26,796 bases of DNA from Clostridiales bacterium. GTDB lineage: Bacteria; Bacillota; Clostridia; Christensenellales; Aristaeellaceae. Made by a program: the position numbers and the translations under genes. The notes below the pieces were generated by a model. It worked only from the letters and a program-made list of their open reading frames with translations, searched no databases and was not told where the DNA came from. Shown here in pieces: positions 15,727 through 22,170 of this stretch. The DNA is taken from the NCBI GenBank assembly GCA_004556155.1, contig SFIM01000030.1:1-26796 (forward strand), written 5' to 3'. Every line of letters begins with the position of its first letter. The first letter of the stretch is position 1.

Positions 15727-16961
15727 ATTTTGAAGCCTTTATCGCGCAGTGCGAGCAGGATTGCGCCGCGCGCTTTTCTCAGATCGACGCGCAATCCCTG
15801 CGCGGCACGCGCCGCGTGCTGGACGCTTTCGCCCAGCATCATGTGGCTGCGCGTCATTTTGCCCCTACCACGGGCTATGGCTATGACGATATCGGCCGCG
15901 ATACGCTGGAAGCCGTGGTGGCCGAGCTGTTTGGCGCCTCCAGCGCCATCGTGCGCCCGCAGATTGCCTCGGGCACGCATGCGCTGTCCATGTGTCTGTT
16001 TGGCCTGCTCAAGCCCGGCGATCATCTGCTGGCAGGCAGCGGCATGCCCTATGATACGCTTGCGGGCGTAATCGGTCAGGATGGCAAGCCCGAGGGCTCG
16101 CTTTCCGAAATGGGCGTATCTTTTGACGCGGTTCCCCTGCTGGATAACGGCGAAATCAATGTATCCGCCGTGCTGGCAGCCATTCGCCCCAACACTACGG
16201 TCGTAGCCCTCCAGCGCAGCCGCGGCTATGCCTGGCGTGACGCCATCGCCCCCGAAAAGATGAAGCCGCTGATGGACGCTGTGCGCACCCTCCGCCCCGA
16301 TATCTTTATTATGGTAGATAACTGCTACGGCGCGTTTGTGTGTGATCAGGAACCGACCCATCTGGGCGCGGACGTGTGCGTGGGCAGCCTGATCAAAAAC
16401 CTGGGCGGCGGCCTGGCTCCCACCGGCGGATACATCGTAGGCACGGATCGTGCGATTAGCCGCATTGAGGCGCGCCTGACTGCCCCCGGCATCGGACGCG
16501 AGGCAGGCAGCTATGCCGCGTCCTATCAGCCCTTCTATCAGGGGCTGTTCATGGCTCCGCACACCGTGGCGCAGGCGCTTAAAACCGCCGTCCTAGCCTC
16601 GCGCATCTTTGAAAAGCTGGGCATGAAGACCTCCCCCGCCTATGACGCGCCGCGCGCCGATATCATCCAGGCCGTCGAAATGGGAACGCCCGAGCGTTTG
16701 ATCGCCCTGTGCCGCGGCATCCAGGCCGCTTCGCCCATTGACAGCTTTGTCGTACCTGAGCCCTCCGAAATGCCTGGCTACGCCGATCCCGTGATCATGG
16801 CTGCCGGCACCTTTGTGGGCGGCGCGTCCATCGAGCTGAGCACCGACGCCCCCATGCGCGCGCCTTATATCGCCTATATGCAGGGCGCGCTTACCTATGA
16901 GCATGGCAAGATCGCACTGATGCGCGTGCTGGAATATCTGCACGCGGACGGCTGCATCTAA
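15723..16961 (+). CDS. ynbB: PLP-dependent methionine gamma-lyase-like protein (YnbB family)
   Basis: 412 residues of fold-type I aminotransferase/Cys-Met metabolism enzyme. The probable PLP Schiff-base lysine is Lys225 in GSLIKNLGGGLAPTGGY, preceded by the PLP-stacking region SGTHAL and the aspartate of MVDNCYGAF. The family is annotated as methionine gamma-lyase-like or aluminium-resistance protein, but the true substrate is not settled. The ATG at 15723 overlaps the miaA stop (ATGA) and has GGGAGGA 9 bases upstream; an in-frame start 18 bases earlier lacks such a site. The miaA to ynbB order recalls Bacillus (miaA-hfq-...-ynbB-glnR). A terminator hairpin starts 17 bases after the stop. Confidence 0.9.
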   Translation: MNFEAFIAQCEQDCAARFSQIDAQSLRGTRRVLDAFAQHHVAARHFAPTTGYGYDDIGRDTLEAVVAELFGASSAIVRPQIASGTHALSMCLFGLLKPGDHLLAGSGMPYDTLAGVIGQDGKPEGSLSEMGVSFDAVPLLDNGEINVSAVLAAIRPNTTVVALQRSRGYAWRDAIAPEKMKPLMDAVRTLRPDIFIMVDNCYGAFVCDQEPTHLGADVCVGSLIKNLGGGLAPTGGYIVGTDRAISRIEARLTAPGIGREAGSYAASYQPFYQGLFMAPHTVAQALKTAVLASRIFEKLGMKTSPAYDAPRADIIQAVEMGTPERLIALCRGIQAASPIDSFVVPEPSEMPGYADPVIMAAGTFVGGASIELSTDAPMRAPYIAYMQGALTYEHGKIALMRVLEYLHADGCI

Positions 16962-16966
16962 GACAA

Positions 16967-16996
16967 GTATATTTCGCCCCCACCTGCGCATATGCT
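16967..16996 (+). promoter_or_regulatory. Candidate sigma-E (mother-cell) promoter for spoIVFA-spoIVFB
   Basis: -35-like GTATATT (16967-16973), 15-base spacer, -10-like CATATGCT (16989-16996). The Bacillus sigma-E consensus as I remember it is KMATATT, 14-15 bases, CATACAnT; this matches 6 of 7 and, not counting the n, 5 of 7. Its predicted start (about 17003) is inside the 3' arm of the ynbB terminator. The spoIVF operon of Bacillus is under sigma-E. Inference only. Confidence 0.4.
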
Positions 16997-17018
16997 GCCG
17001 CAGATGGGGGTGTTTTTT
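16977..17018 (+). terminator. Rho-independent terminator after ynbB
   Basis: CCCCCACCTGCG (16977-16988) pairs with CGCAGATGGGGG (16999-17010), 12 bp with one C-A mismatch and a 10-base loop, followed by TGTTTTTT (17011-17018). It would end the long operon from 4477. The start codon of the next gene follows the T run immediately. Confidence 0.85.
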
Positions 17019-17651
17019 ATGTCCAGCAATATCAAAAAAGTCATGCCTGCCGCATCAGAAGCCAGCATCTCGCCCGCACGCATCAAAAAGTCAGTTGCCG
17101 AGTACTTGACGCGCAATATGGCTGTAGCCACGCTGATTCTGCTGACGGTGGTTGGCATTCGCACAGCAGCTACGCCCGGCGGCGAATCGCTGCTGACCTC
17201 GCTGCAAAACGCCGTTCAGAGCGAATGGGATGAAAATCTGGGGCGGCTCAGCTACGTCAGCCGCAGTATCGGAGAAAGCGTGCAGGTGTTCTCCGGACAG
17301 ACGGGAGCAGTGGAGCTGATCAGCCCCACCAGCGCGCAGCCAGCAAACGCCTTTTCAACTGGTGAGCCGTATCTGCGCTATTCGGACGCGGGCGATATCT
17401 ACGCCGTCTGCACCGGAGAAGTCAGCGCAATCGCGCACGATGACGCAGGGCGATATATCGTGTGCATTCTGCACGACGGCGGCCAGCTGGAGGGCGTATA
17501 CTACGGCCTTACACGCTGTGATGTGCAGGAAGGCAGTGAAGTTACCTCGCAAACCTGCCTGGGGCGCGCCGCGCAGGATTTTGCCTTTCAGCTATATCGG
17601 GCGGGCAAAGCGGTAGACTGTACCATGCAGTTAAGCCCGCGCATTCAGTGA
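17019..17651 (+). CDS. spoIVFA: SpoIVFA-like membrane protein with degenerate LytM/M23 domain
   Basis: 210 residues. One transmembrane segment is near residues 35-52 (MAVATLILLTVVGI), with a basic cytoplasmic N-terminus. The C-terminal domain (YAVCTGEVSAIAHDDAGRYI, then ILHDGGQLEGVYYGLTRCDV, EGSEVTSQTCLG) has the peptidase M23/LytM outline, but the HxH metal site is not intact: YGL stands where YAHL/YGHL is expected. SpoIVFA in Bacillus has such a non-catalytic LytM domain and anchors SpoIVFB in the outer forespore membrane. It lies 3 bases before a SpoIVFB gene, which is the main support for the name. The start is the ATG at 17019, directly after the terminator T run; the only Shine-Dalgarno-like bases, GGGGG, belong to the hairpin arm. 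Confidence 0.75.
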   Translation: MSSNIKKVMPAASEASISPARIKKSVAEYLTRNMAVATLILLTVVGIRTAATPGGESLLTSLQNAVQSEWDENLGRLSYVSRSIGESVQVFSGQTGAVELISPTSAQPANAFSTGEPYLRYSDAGDIYAVCTGEVSAIAHDDAGRYIVCILHDGGQLEGVYYGLTRCDVQEGSEVTSQTCLGRAAQDFAFQLYRAGKAVDCTMQLSPRIQ

Positions 17652-17654
17652 GCC

Positions 17655-18527
17655 ATGCGGATCGGTCATTTTCGCAAGACTTCCCTGCATGTGCACCCGC
17701 TGTTTCCAGCGATCTGCCTGACCTATCTGCTGGGCGGTCAGGGAAAAGTCCTGCTAATTTACCTGCTTACGCTATTTTGCCACGAATGCGGCCATATCCT
17801 GATGGCCTGCCGTTTCAGGCTCAGCGTCCGCCGGCTGGAGCTTACCCCGTTTGGCGGCTCTATGCAGATAGACGAGTCTGAAACGCTGCCCGCACGGCAA
17901 TCCCTGGCGCTATCTGCCGGCGGCGTATGCGTAAACGCGCTGCTGCTGCCGCCGCTGATTGCACTATTTATCCGCACAGGCAGTCTAAGCTGCCTGCTGT
18001 GCGTCACCATCAACCTTTGGATGCTCGTTTTGAACCTGCTGCCTGTGCTGCCGCTGGACGGCGGGCGTATGCTGTTGGCCGTGCTTGCAAAGCGCCTGGA
18101 TCGCGCCGCAGCCTTTCGGACGCTGTTGATGCTGGGCCGCGCGTTTTGCGCCCTGCTGCTCTTTGACGCACTGCTGCGCGCGCTGCGAGGCGAAAGCGCC
18201 ATGCTGCGCCTTACGTTGGCATGCTATTTGCTGTACGCGTCCGCCCTGGAGGAACGCACCAGCGTATCGCGTTATCTGGCCGCCTACCTGTCCAACCGGC
18301 ACCGTGTGGAAAGATCTGGCGCGCTTCCGGTGCAGCATCTGTGCGCCAGCGGCGATATCACCATAAGTGCGCTGCTTTCGCATCTGCATGGCAGCGCGTA
18401 TCATCTGGTGGAGGTGCTTGATCCGCTGGACACCAGCCGCCGCTTAGGCGTATTAGATGAAGAAGCGTTGCTATCCGCCCTGATGGAACAACCGCTGGCA
18501 ACATTAAGCAGCCTCGCGCATAAATAG
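17655..18527 (+). CDS. spoIVFB: Site-2-type intramembrane metalloprotease SpoIVFB
   Basis: 290 residues with several hydrophobic segments. The zinc site is HECGH (43-47), with the third ligand in NLLPVLPLDGGR (Asp135), both standard for M50B proteases. Residues about 215-285 look like the C-terminal CBS domain (LPVQHLCASGDITISALLSHL...HLVEVLDP...LGVLDEEALLSALM). In Bacillus it cleaves pro-sigma-K in the mother cell. It follows spoIVFA by 3 bases with no good Shine-Dalgarno, suggesting translational coupling. No terminator is seen before dinB; the first LexA-like site begins right at its stop codon. Confidence 0.92.
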   Translation: MRIGHFRKTSLHVHPLFPAICLTYLLGGQGKVLLIYLLTLFCHECGHILMACRFRLSVRRLELTPFGGSMQIDESETLPARQSLALSAGGVCVNALLLPPLIALFIRTGSLSCLLCVTINLWMLVLNLLPVLPLDGGRMLLAVLAKRLDRAAAFRTLLMLGRAFCALLLFDALLRALRGESAMLRLTLACYLLYASALEERTSVSRYLAAYLSNRHRVERSGALPVQHLCASGDITISALLSHLHGSAYHLVEVLDPLDTSRRLGVLDEEALLSALMEQPLATLSSLAHK

Positions 18528-18539
18528 GAATATTTGTTC
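18528..18539 (+). promoter_or_regulatory. Second, imperfect LexA box upstream of dinB promoter
   Basis: GAAT-N4-GTTC (18528-18539), one mismatch from the Gram-positive LexA core GAAC-N4-GTTC. Its right half is part of a 12-bp perfect inverted repeat: TTGTTCGCATTT (18534-18545) with AAATGCGAACAA (18580-18591). Its centre is 58 bases from that of the downstream box. Confidence 0.5.
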
Positions 18540-18550
18540 GCATTTTCCAG

Positions 18551-18579
18551 TTGCATTTTCATCCGTGTTCAGTTATAAT
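18551..18579 (+). promoter_or_regulatory. Sigma-A promoter of the dinB SOS operon
   Basis: -35 TTGCAT (18551-18556), 17-base spacer, -10 TATAAT (18574-18579, perfect). Predicted start is near 18586, inside the perfect LexA box. Confidence 0.85.
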
Positions 18580-18584
18580 AAATG

Positions 18585-18598
18585 CGAACAAGCGTTCT
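18585..18598 (+). promoter_or_regulatory. LexA operator (SOS box) of dinB
   Basis: CGAACAAGCGTTCT contains the exact Gram-positive LexA core GAAC-N4-GTTC, with the flanking C and the purine/pyrimidine pattern of the Bacillus consensus CGAACRNRYGTTYC. It covers the predicted transcription start, so bound LexA would block initiation. Confidence 0.9.
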
Positions 18599-18613
18599 AA
18601 ATGTGAGGAAATT

Positions 18614-19852
18614 ATGCGAACGATCCTGCACAGCGACTGCAACAGCTTTTATGCCTCAGTGGAGTGCGCCAGCGATCCCAACCTGCGCGGCAAAGCCGTG
18701 GCGGTATGCGGCGATCCCAAGGAGCGCCACGGCATCATTCTGGCTAAGAGCGACCCAGCCAAGAAATGTGGCGTGCGCACGGGCGAAACCATTGGCAGCG
18801 CGCTTGAAAAGTGCCCTAATCTGATTCTTCTGCCGCCAGACGGCGAAAAATACGTACACTATTCCCGCCGCATGCGCGCCATGTACGCCGAGTATACCAG
18901 CCAGGTGGAGCCTTTCGGTCTGGATGAAAGCTGGCTGGATGTAAGCGATCATCCGCGCTCGGGCATGCAGATTGCATCCGAGCTGCGCCGCCGCGCCCGC
19001 GATGAGCTGGGCATCACCATTTCCGTGGGCGTAAGCTTCAACAAGGTATTCGCCAAGCTGGGCAGCGATCTGCACAAGCCGGACGCCACCACGCTGATCA
19101 CCCCACAAAATTATCAAAAAAAGATCTGGCCGCTGCCGGCAGAGGAATTGCTCTTCATCGGCCGCTCCACCGCGCGCCGCCTGCATGAATATGGGCTGCG
19201 CACCATCGGCGATATCGCCCGCAGCGGCCCAGACACGCTGCATACGCTGCTGGGTAAAAATGGCGATTTGCTGTATCAATATGCCTCGGGACGTGATGAT
19301 GCACCGGTGCTGTCCCTGCTGCGAGAAAGCGATGTCAAATCCATCAGCAACAGCACTACGCCCGCCTTTGACATCACCGATGAAGCCGATGCACGGCGCA
19401 TCCTATATCTGCTTTGCGACAGCGTTGCCGAGCGCATGCGTGAGCAGGAGCTGCGCTGCCGCACGGTGGCCGTGTGGCTCCGCGATACCAATCTGGTATC
19501 CTGGGAGCGGCAAATGCAGCTGCCTGCTGCATCCGATCTGGCGGCCGAACTGGTACATGCATCGCTCACCCTACTCCGTCAGGGCTGGGATATGCGCCGC
19601 CCGCTACGTTCGCTTGGCGTGCGCGGGTGCGATCTGGTTTCATCCCGCGCTGATACGCAGTTAACCGTCCTGCCGGACAGGCGTCCCCTGCGTCAGGCAG
19701 CGCTTGAAACTGCCATCGACGGCATCCACGCACGCTTTGGCCGTGCCTCGCTGCGACGGTGTGTGATGCTCAGCAGCAGCAAGGCCGTCCACGCAGACAC
19801 CTGTCAGGGCCTGTCCGCCGCCAATATGTCCGCCATCCATGGCCATGTATGA
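18614..19852 (+). CDS. dinB: Y-family DNA polymerase (DinB/Pol IV)
   Basis: 412 residues. Catalytic carboxylates: Asp8 in HSDCNSFYASVE and Asp104-Glu105 in EPFGLDESWLDV. These are followed by the thumb helix-hairpin-helix (LPAEELLFIGRSTARRLHEY, GLRTIGDIA) and a little-finger domain. It copies past damaged template bases with low fidelity. The chosen ATG has GAGGAA 6 bases upstream; an earlier in-frame ATG at 18551 coincides with the promoter -35 and cannot be on the mRNA. A strong promoter and LexA box precede it. It is followed after 11 bases by a small gene and then SRAP, forming an SOS operon. Confidence 0.95.
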   Translation: MRTILHSDCNSFYASVECASDPNLRGKAVAVCGDPKERHGIILAKSDPAKKCGVRTGETIGSALEKCPNLILLPPDGEKYVHYSRRMRAMYAEYTSQVEPFGLDESWLDVSDHPRSGMQIASELRRRARDELGITISVGVSFNKVFAKLGSDLHKPDATTLITPQNYQKKIWPLPAEELLFIGRSTARRLHEYGLRTIGDIARSGPDTLHTLLGKNGDLLYQYASGRDDAPVLSLLRESDVKSISNSTTPAFDITDEADARRILYLLCDSVAERMREQELRCRTVAVWLRDTNLVSWERQMQLPAASDLAAELVHASLTLLRQGWDMRRPLRSLGVRGCDLVSSRADTQLTVLPDRRPLRQAALETAIDGIHARFGRASLRRCVMLSSSKAVHADTCQGLSAANMSAIHGHV

Positions 19853-19863
19853 AGGAGTTTTTC

Positions 19864-20112
19864 ATGGCGCATCGAACCTATGTAAGGGTATTTGCTATCT
19901 TTGACGAAAGCGGCGAAGTATCGCCCATGTCTCTGCAGCTGCGCGGGCGCACCTATGCCATCGACCGGGTGCTGGCTAAACGCTACGCCTTTGCCACCAA
20001 GGCAGGCGGACAGGGCATGCGCTATACCATCCGCATCGGTGAGCAGCAGACCTATCTATTTCAGGATGAGCATCAGCGCTGGTTTGTGGAGGAAAAGGAG
20101 CATGTGCAGTAG
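19864..20112 (+). CDS. Uncharacterised 82-residue protein in the dinB SOS operon
   Basis: Begins MAHRTYVRVFAIFDESGEVS and continues with alternating hydrophobic/polar stretches (MSLQLRGRTYAIDRVL, RYTIRIGEQQTYLFQD, RWFVEEKEHV), so a small beta-rich fold is likely. The pattern LRGRTYxIDRVL ... YxI ... RWFVEE reminds me of the short DUF6504-type proteins encoded near error-prone polymerase genes in Actinobacteria, but I cannot verify this. No catalytic motif is visible. AAGGAG lies 6 bases before the ATG, the dinB stop is 11 bases upstream, and its 3' end overlaps the SRAP gene by 11 bases. Such coupling implies co-expression with both. Function unknown. Confidence 0.8.
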   Translation: MAHRTYVRVFAIFDESGEVSPMSLQLRGRTYAIDRVLAKRYAFATKAGGQGMRYTIRIGEQQTYLFQDEHQRWFVEEKEHVQ

Positions 20113-20629
20113 ATATCGCCTGCTGGATGCGGCAGACATCCAGCCAAGAGATGTGTATCCATCCCAGCTTGCACCTGTGCAGACGCGCGACGGTGTGCGG
20201 GATATGCGTTGGGGCTTTGCCGGGCGCACGGGCAAAGGGCTGCTGATCAATGCCCGCGCCGAAACTGCGGCGGACAAGCCCACCTTTTCTACTGCCCTGC
20301 AGCAAACGCGCTGCGTGATTGCCGCCTCCGCCTTTTACGAATGGAACGCGCAAAAGCGGGCATTTCTATTTGAAAACGCCGCAGAAGACACCCCGCTTTA
20401 CCTGGCCGGGCTTTACACCCAGGACACCGACGGGCAGGAACGCTTTGTCATTCTCACCTGTGAAGCCAACGACACGGTATCACCCGTTCACCCGCGCATG
20501 CCTTGCCTGCTGCCCAATGTGGAATACTGCCATGCCTGGCTGCATACAGACGCATTGGCAAAGGATTTGCTAACTATGCCGGTGCAAGTACAGCTTAAAT
20601 GCACAAATCCTGAAAAATCAGATTTATGA
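20102..20629 (+). CDS. SRAP-domain abasic-site processing protein (YedK/HMCES family), short form
   Basis: 175 residues, shorter than E. coli YedK (about 220). All known active-site positions are present: Cys2, which becomes the N-terminal nucleophile after Met removal (MCSRYR), Asn50 (LINARAET), Glu80 (SAFYEW) and His130 (VHPRMP). The family forms a thiazolidine crosslink with abasic sites in single-stranded DNA, shielding them from breakage or error-prone bypass. A longer frame extends upstream, but the start must be at 20102 so that Cys is residue 2; GGAGG is 9 bases before it. It overlaps the preceding small gene by 11 bases. Its place behind a LexA-controlled dinB predicts SOS induction. 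Confidence 0.93.
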   Translation: MCSRYRLLDAADIQPRDVYPSQLAPVQTRDGVRDMRWGFAGRTGKGLLINARAETAADKPTFSTALQQTRCVIAASAFYEWNAQKRAFLFENAAEDTPLYLAGLYTQDTDGQERFVILTCEANDTVSPVHPRMPCLLPNVEYCHAWLHTDALAKDLLTMPVQVQLKCTNPEKSDL

Positions 20630-20720
20630 GTTTTGCTATTATAAACTATATTCTATTATTTTAATATATATTATATTTTCATTTAGCCCGAGTTTTTGCA
20701 GTATTAAGCTCATTTTCATA

Positions 20721-20939
20721 TTATCTGGTCAGCATTTCCGGGCGATCATTATACTCATTTTCATACCCGCAGTAATCGCAGCGATACTTTTTCATTTTCT
20801 CGTTGCCCCATCCGTTACGTACCCCGCTTAAGCGAAAACGAACATCCTCGCCAAGCGGAACGCTGGCAGCAAAGAGACGAAAGACCTCGTGCCATCCATC
20901 CGCGCGATGGCACTGGGGACATCTTTCTGGAATAAACAT
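20721..20939 (-). CDS. Small zinc-ribbon protein
   Basis: 72 residues, MFIPERCPQCHRADGWHEVF at the start and KYRCDYCGYENEYNDRPEML near the end. Two CxxC pairs (CPQC and CDYC), about 45 residues apart, form a probable structural zinc ribbon. The start is set by AAGGAG 8 bases upstream; a longer frame adds 13 residues without a ribosome site. It starts 35 bases after the GNAT gene stop, with no promoter seen between, so the two probably share a transcript. It ends convergently with the SOS operon across about 90 bases of very AT-rich DNA with no clear strong terminator. Function not recognised. Confidence 0.7.
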   Translation of the reverse strand: MFIPERCPQCHRADGWHEVFRLFAASVPLGEDVRFRLSGVRNGWGNEKMKKYRCDYCGYENEYNDRPEMLTR

Positions 20940-20974
20940 GTTCGGATCTCCTTTCTGATTATGCTTTTGCCACG

Positions 20975-21424
20975 TCAATCAAAGTGCCGCACGCGCATCG
21001 GAAGGCTCGCAATATGTTCCACCCGCTCCGTTTCAAACTCATCATAATCCTTCCGCATGGTGATCACGCTCAGTCGGTCATACCCCAAGCGGTGGTACAA
21101 CCGCATTGCGGGCAGATTATCCGGCACTACCTCCATGCAAAAGCTGCGGCAGCCATCGGTGAGCAGCCGCTTTTCCATCTGTCGAATTGCTTCGCTGGCA
21201 ATGCCCTGCCCCCGCTGCGCCGCATCCACATAAATATCATCAATCCAGCACACTGTTGGGCTTGAATTGTGCGTGCGCAGGAACCCCACCGCCGCGTCAT
21301 CGCGCATAATCACAAAAAAGCAGTTTTCCGCCTTCGTCCAATCCCGCAATATGCCACGACACGTTTCCAAGCTAAATTCGGCATGATGAACGTCCCAGAA
21401 ATCCGCAATAAACGGAAGTAACAC
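20975..21424 (-). CDS. GNAT-family N-acetyltransferase, N-terminus interrupted by an in-frame stop
   Basis: The open part (149 residues from a GTG at 21424) has the GNAT core: IDDIYVDAAQRGQGIASEAI is the acetyl-CoA motif A (QRGQGIA), followed by EVVPDNLPAMRLYHRLGY, motif B. The substrate is unknown. The GTG has no proper Shine-Dalgarno and lies in the loop of a palindrome. In the same frame upstream, an ATG at 21461-21463 follows GAGGG (8-base spacing) and a strong promoter, and reads MIVLQPFCDC, then TAA (21431-21433), then TEVLLPFIADFW. The gene therefore appears to have started at 21463 and lost continuity at codon 11. It may be a pseudogene, or be expressed by re-initiation at the GTG. 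A sequencing error is possible. Confidence 0.72.
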   Translation of the reverse strand: MLLPFIADFWDVHHAEFSLETCRGILRDWTKAENCFFVIMRDDAAVGFLRTHNSSPTVCWIDDIYVDAAQRGQGIASEAIRQMEKRLLTDGCRSFCMEVVPDNLPAMRLYHRLGYDRLSVITMRKDYDEFETERVEHIASLPMRVRHFD

Positions 21425-21433
21425 TTCCGTTTA
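21409..21433. repeat. Perfect 11-bp-arm palindrome at the GNAT start
   Basis: TAAACGGAAGT (21409-21419), AAC, ACTTCCGTTTA (21423-21433): 11 of 11 bases pair around a 3-base centre. It contains the in-frame TAA of the GNAT frame in its outer arm and the GTG start at its centre. It is not followed by a T run, so it is not a standard terminator. Confidence 0.85.
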
Positions 21434-21502
21434 GCAATCGCAAAAAGGCTGCAAAACTATCATAAAACTCGCCCTCACAAAGAAGTTAAAGAACCTTCTC
21501 AA

Positions 21503-21531
21503 ATATACCATAACCATTTTCTGCGGTCAAG
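21503..21531 (-). promoter_or_regulatory. Sigma-A promoter for the GNAT gene
   Basis: Minus strand: -35 TTGACC (21526-21531), 17-base spacer, -10 TATATT (21503-21508). Transcription would start near 21496, about 33 bases before the ATG at 21463 and 72 before the GTG at 21424, which supports 21463 as the ancestral start. Confidence 0.75.
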
Positions 21532-21812
21532 AGTGTTAAATCTCCAACAAAGCTCTATTATAGTAACTGATTGACGCCACCCATGTCCCTACCGCGACGC
21601 TTTTTCACATTTCTCCCATCCATACATTTTTCCATATAAACCGCAAACATGATTGATATTAGTGTTTCGGCAAAGATCCAGTCTCTGGCAAGATCAAGGA
21701 GATGCCTTTGCTGTATCAGCGGCACTTCGGGAAAGGCACGATCGTCTCTCTCTATTGTTGCTTTTCTGGGCACCAAGAGGGCACAAAACGTCATATTTCA
21801 TTGGAAGCACAC
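21532..21812. other. Stretch without a recognisable gene
   Basis: Together with the GNAT promoter region and the following terminator this makes about 430 bases between two minus-strand genes. Both strands carry short frames of 60-95 codons (for example minus 21558-21794 and plus 21649-21873), but none has a Shine-Dalgarno, a known motif or consistent composition. It could be a decayed gene or mobile fragment; nothing here proves it. Confidence 0.5.
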
Positions 21813-21847
21813 AAAAAAACGAGAACCGCCCTTCAGCAGAACAGTTC
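21813..21847 (-). terminator. Possible terminator downstream of the 72-residue gene
   Basis: Minus strand: GAACTG (21842-21847) pairs with CGGTTC (21823-21828) over a 13-base loop that can pair further (TTC/GAA), followed by TCG and seven Ts (21813-21819). It lies about 48 bases after the stop of the gene at 21895-22113. Confidence 0.5.
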
Positions 21848-21894
21848 CCAAAAACGTCTCTGGCTTTTTGTGACCGAATGAACACAGCGCGTGC

Positions 21895-22113
21895 CTATGC
21901 CAGCTCAGGAAAGTTTTCCTTGACAAACTGCCAGTAATTCTTCACCATGCCATTCGCTTCCTGCCACAAATGGCACTTCTGAACGACTTCGTCGTCTGCC
22001 ATATCAGAAATCTTTTTCATGTGGTAACGAAATACACGCTGATGCTTGAAATAAGCACGTGCTGCATCGGCATAGGTTGGTTTATATGGGGCTGGTTCAT
22101 ATTTTCGCTTCAT
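21895..22113 (-). CDS. Small uncharacterised basic protein
   Basis: 72 residues beginning MKRKYEPAPYKPTYADAARA and ending NYWQFVKENFPELA; probably helical, with many aromatic and basic residues and no transmembrane segment or signal peptide. I do not recognise a family. A longer frame to 22170 would run through the rubrerythrin terminator hairpin, so the ATG at 22113 is preferred, although its ribosome site is weak (GTGGGC about 6 bases upstream). No promoter is visible in the 20 bases after that terminator, so expression may rely on read-through from rubrerythrin. A terminator-like hairpin follows, which supports it being a real gene. Confidence 0.6.
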   Translation of the reverse strand: MKRKYEPAPYKPTYADAARAYFKHQRVFRYHMKKISDMADDEVVQKCHLWQEANGMVKNYWQFVKENFPELA

Positions 22114-22135
22114 GCTGTTGCCCACAAAGAAATAA

Positions 22136-22163
22136 TCAGGGATGCGTATCACTGCATCCCTGA
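22136..22163 (-). terminator. Rho-independent terminator after rubrerythrin
   Basis: TCAGGGATGC (22136-22145) and GCATCCCTGA (22154-22163) form a perfect 10-bp stem with an 8-base loop. On the minus strand it is followed by TTATTTCTTTG, a moderate U tract. It begins 7 bases after the rubrerythrin stop codon. Confidence 0.75.
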
Positions 22164-22170
22164 AAACCAA

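Noticed and set aside
19892..20101. N-terminal extension of the SRAP protein by 70 residues
   Set aside because: It reads out of frame over the 82-residue gene, and SRAP chemistry needs Cys as residue 2, which fixes the start at 20102.
20605..20634. AT-rich hairpin at the end of the SRAP gene as a terminator
   Set aside because: Stem is mostly A-T with a bulge and overlaps coding sequence; too weak to call, although some terminator is expected here.
21558..21873. Small frames on both strands between GNAT and the 72-residue gene
   Set aside because: No ribosome site, no motif and mutually overlapping; not reported as genes.
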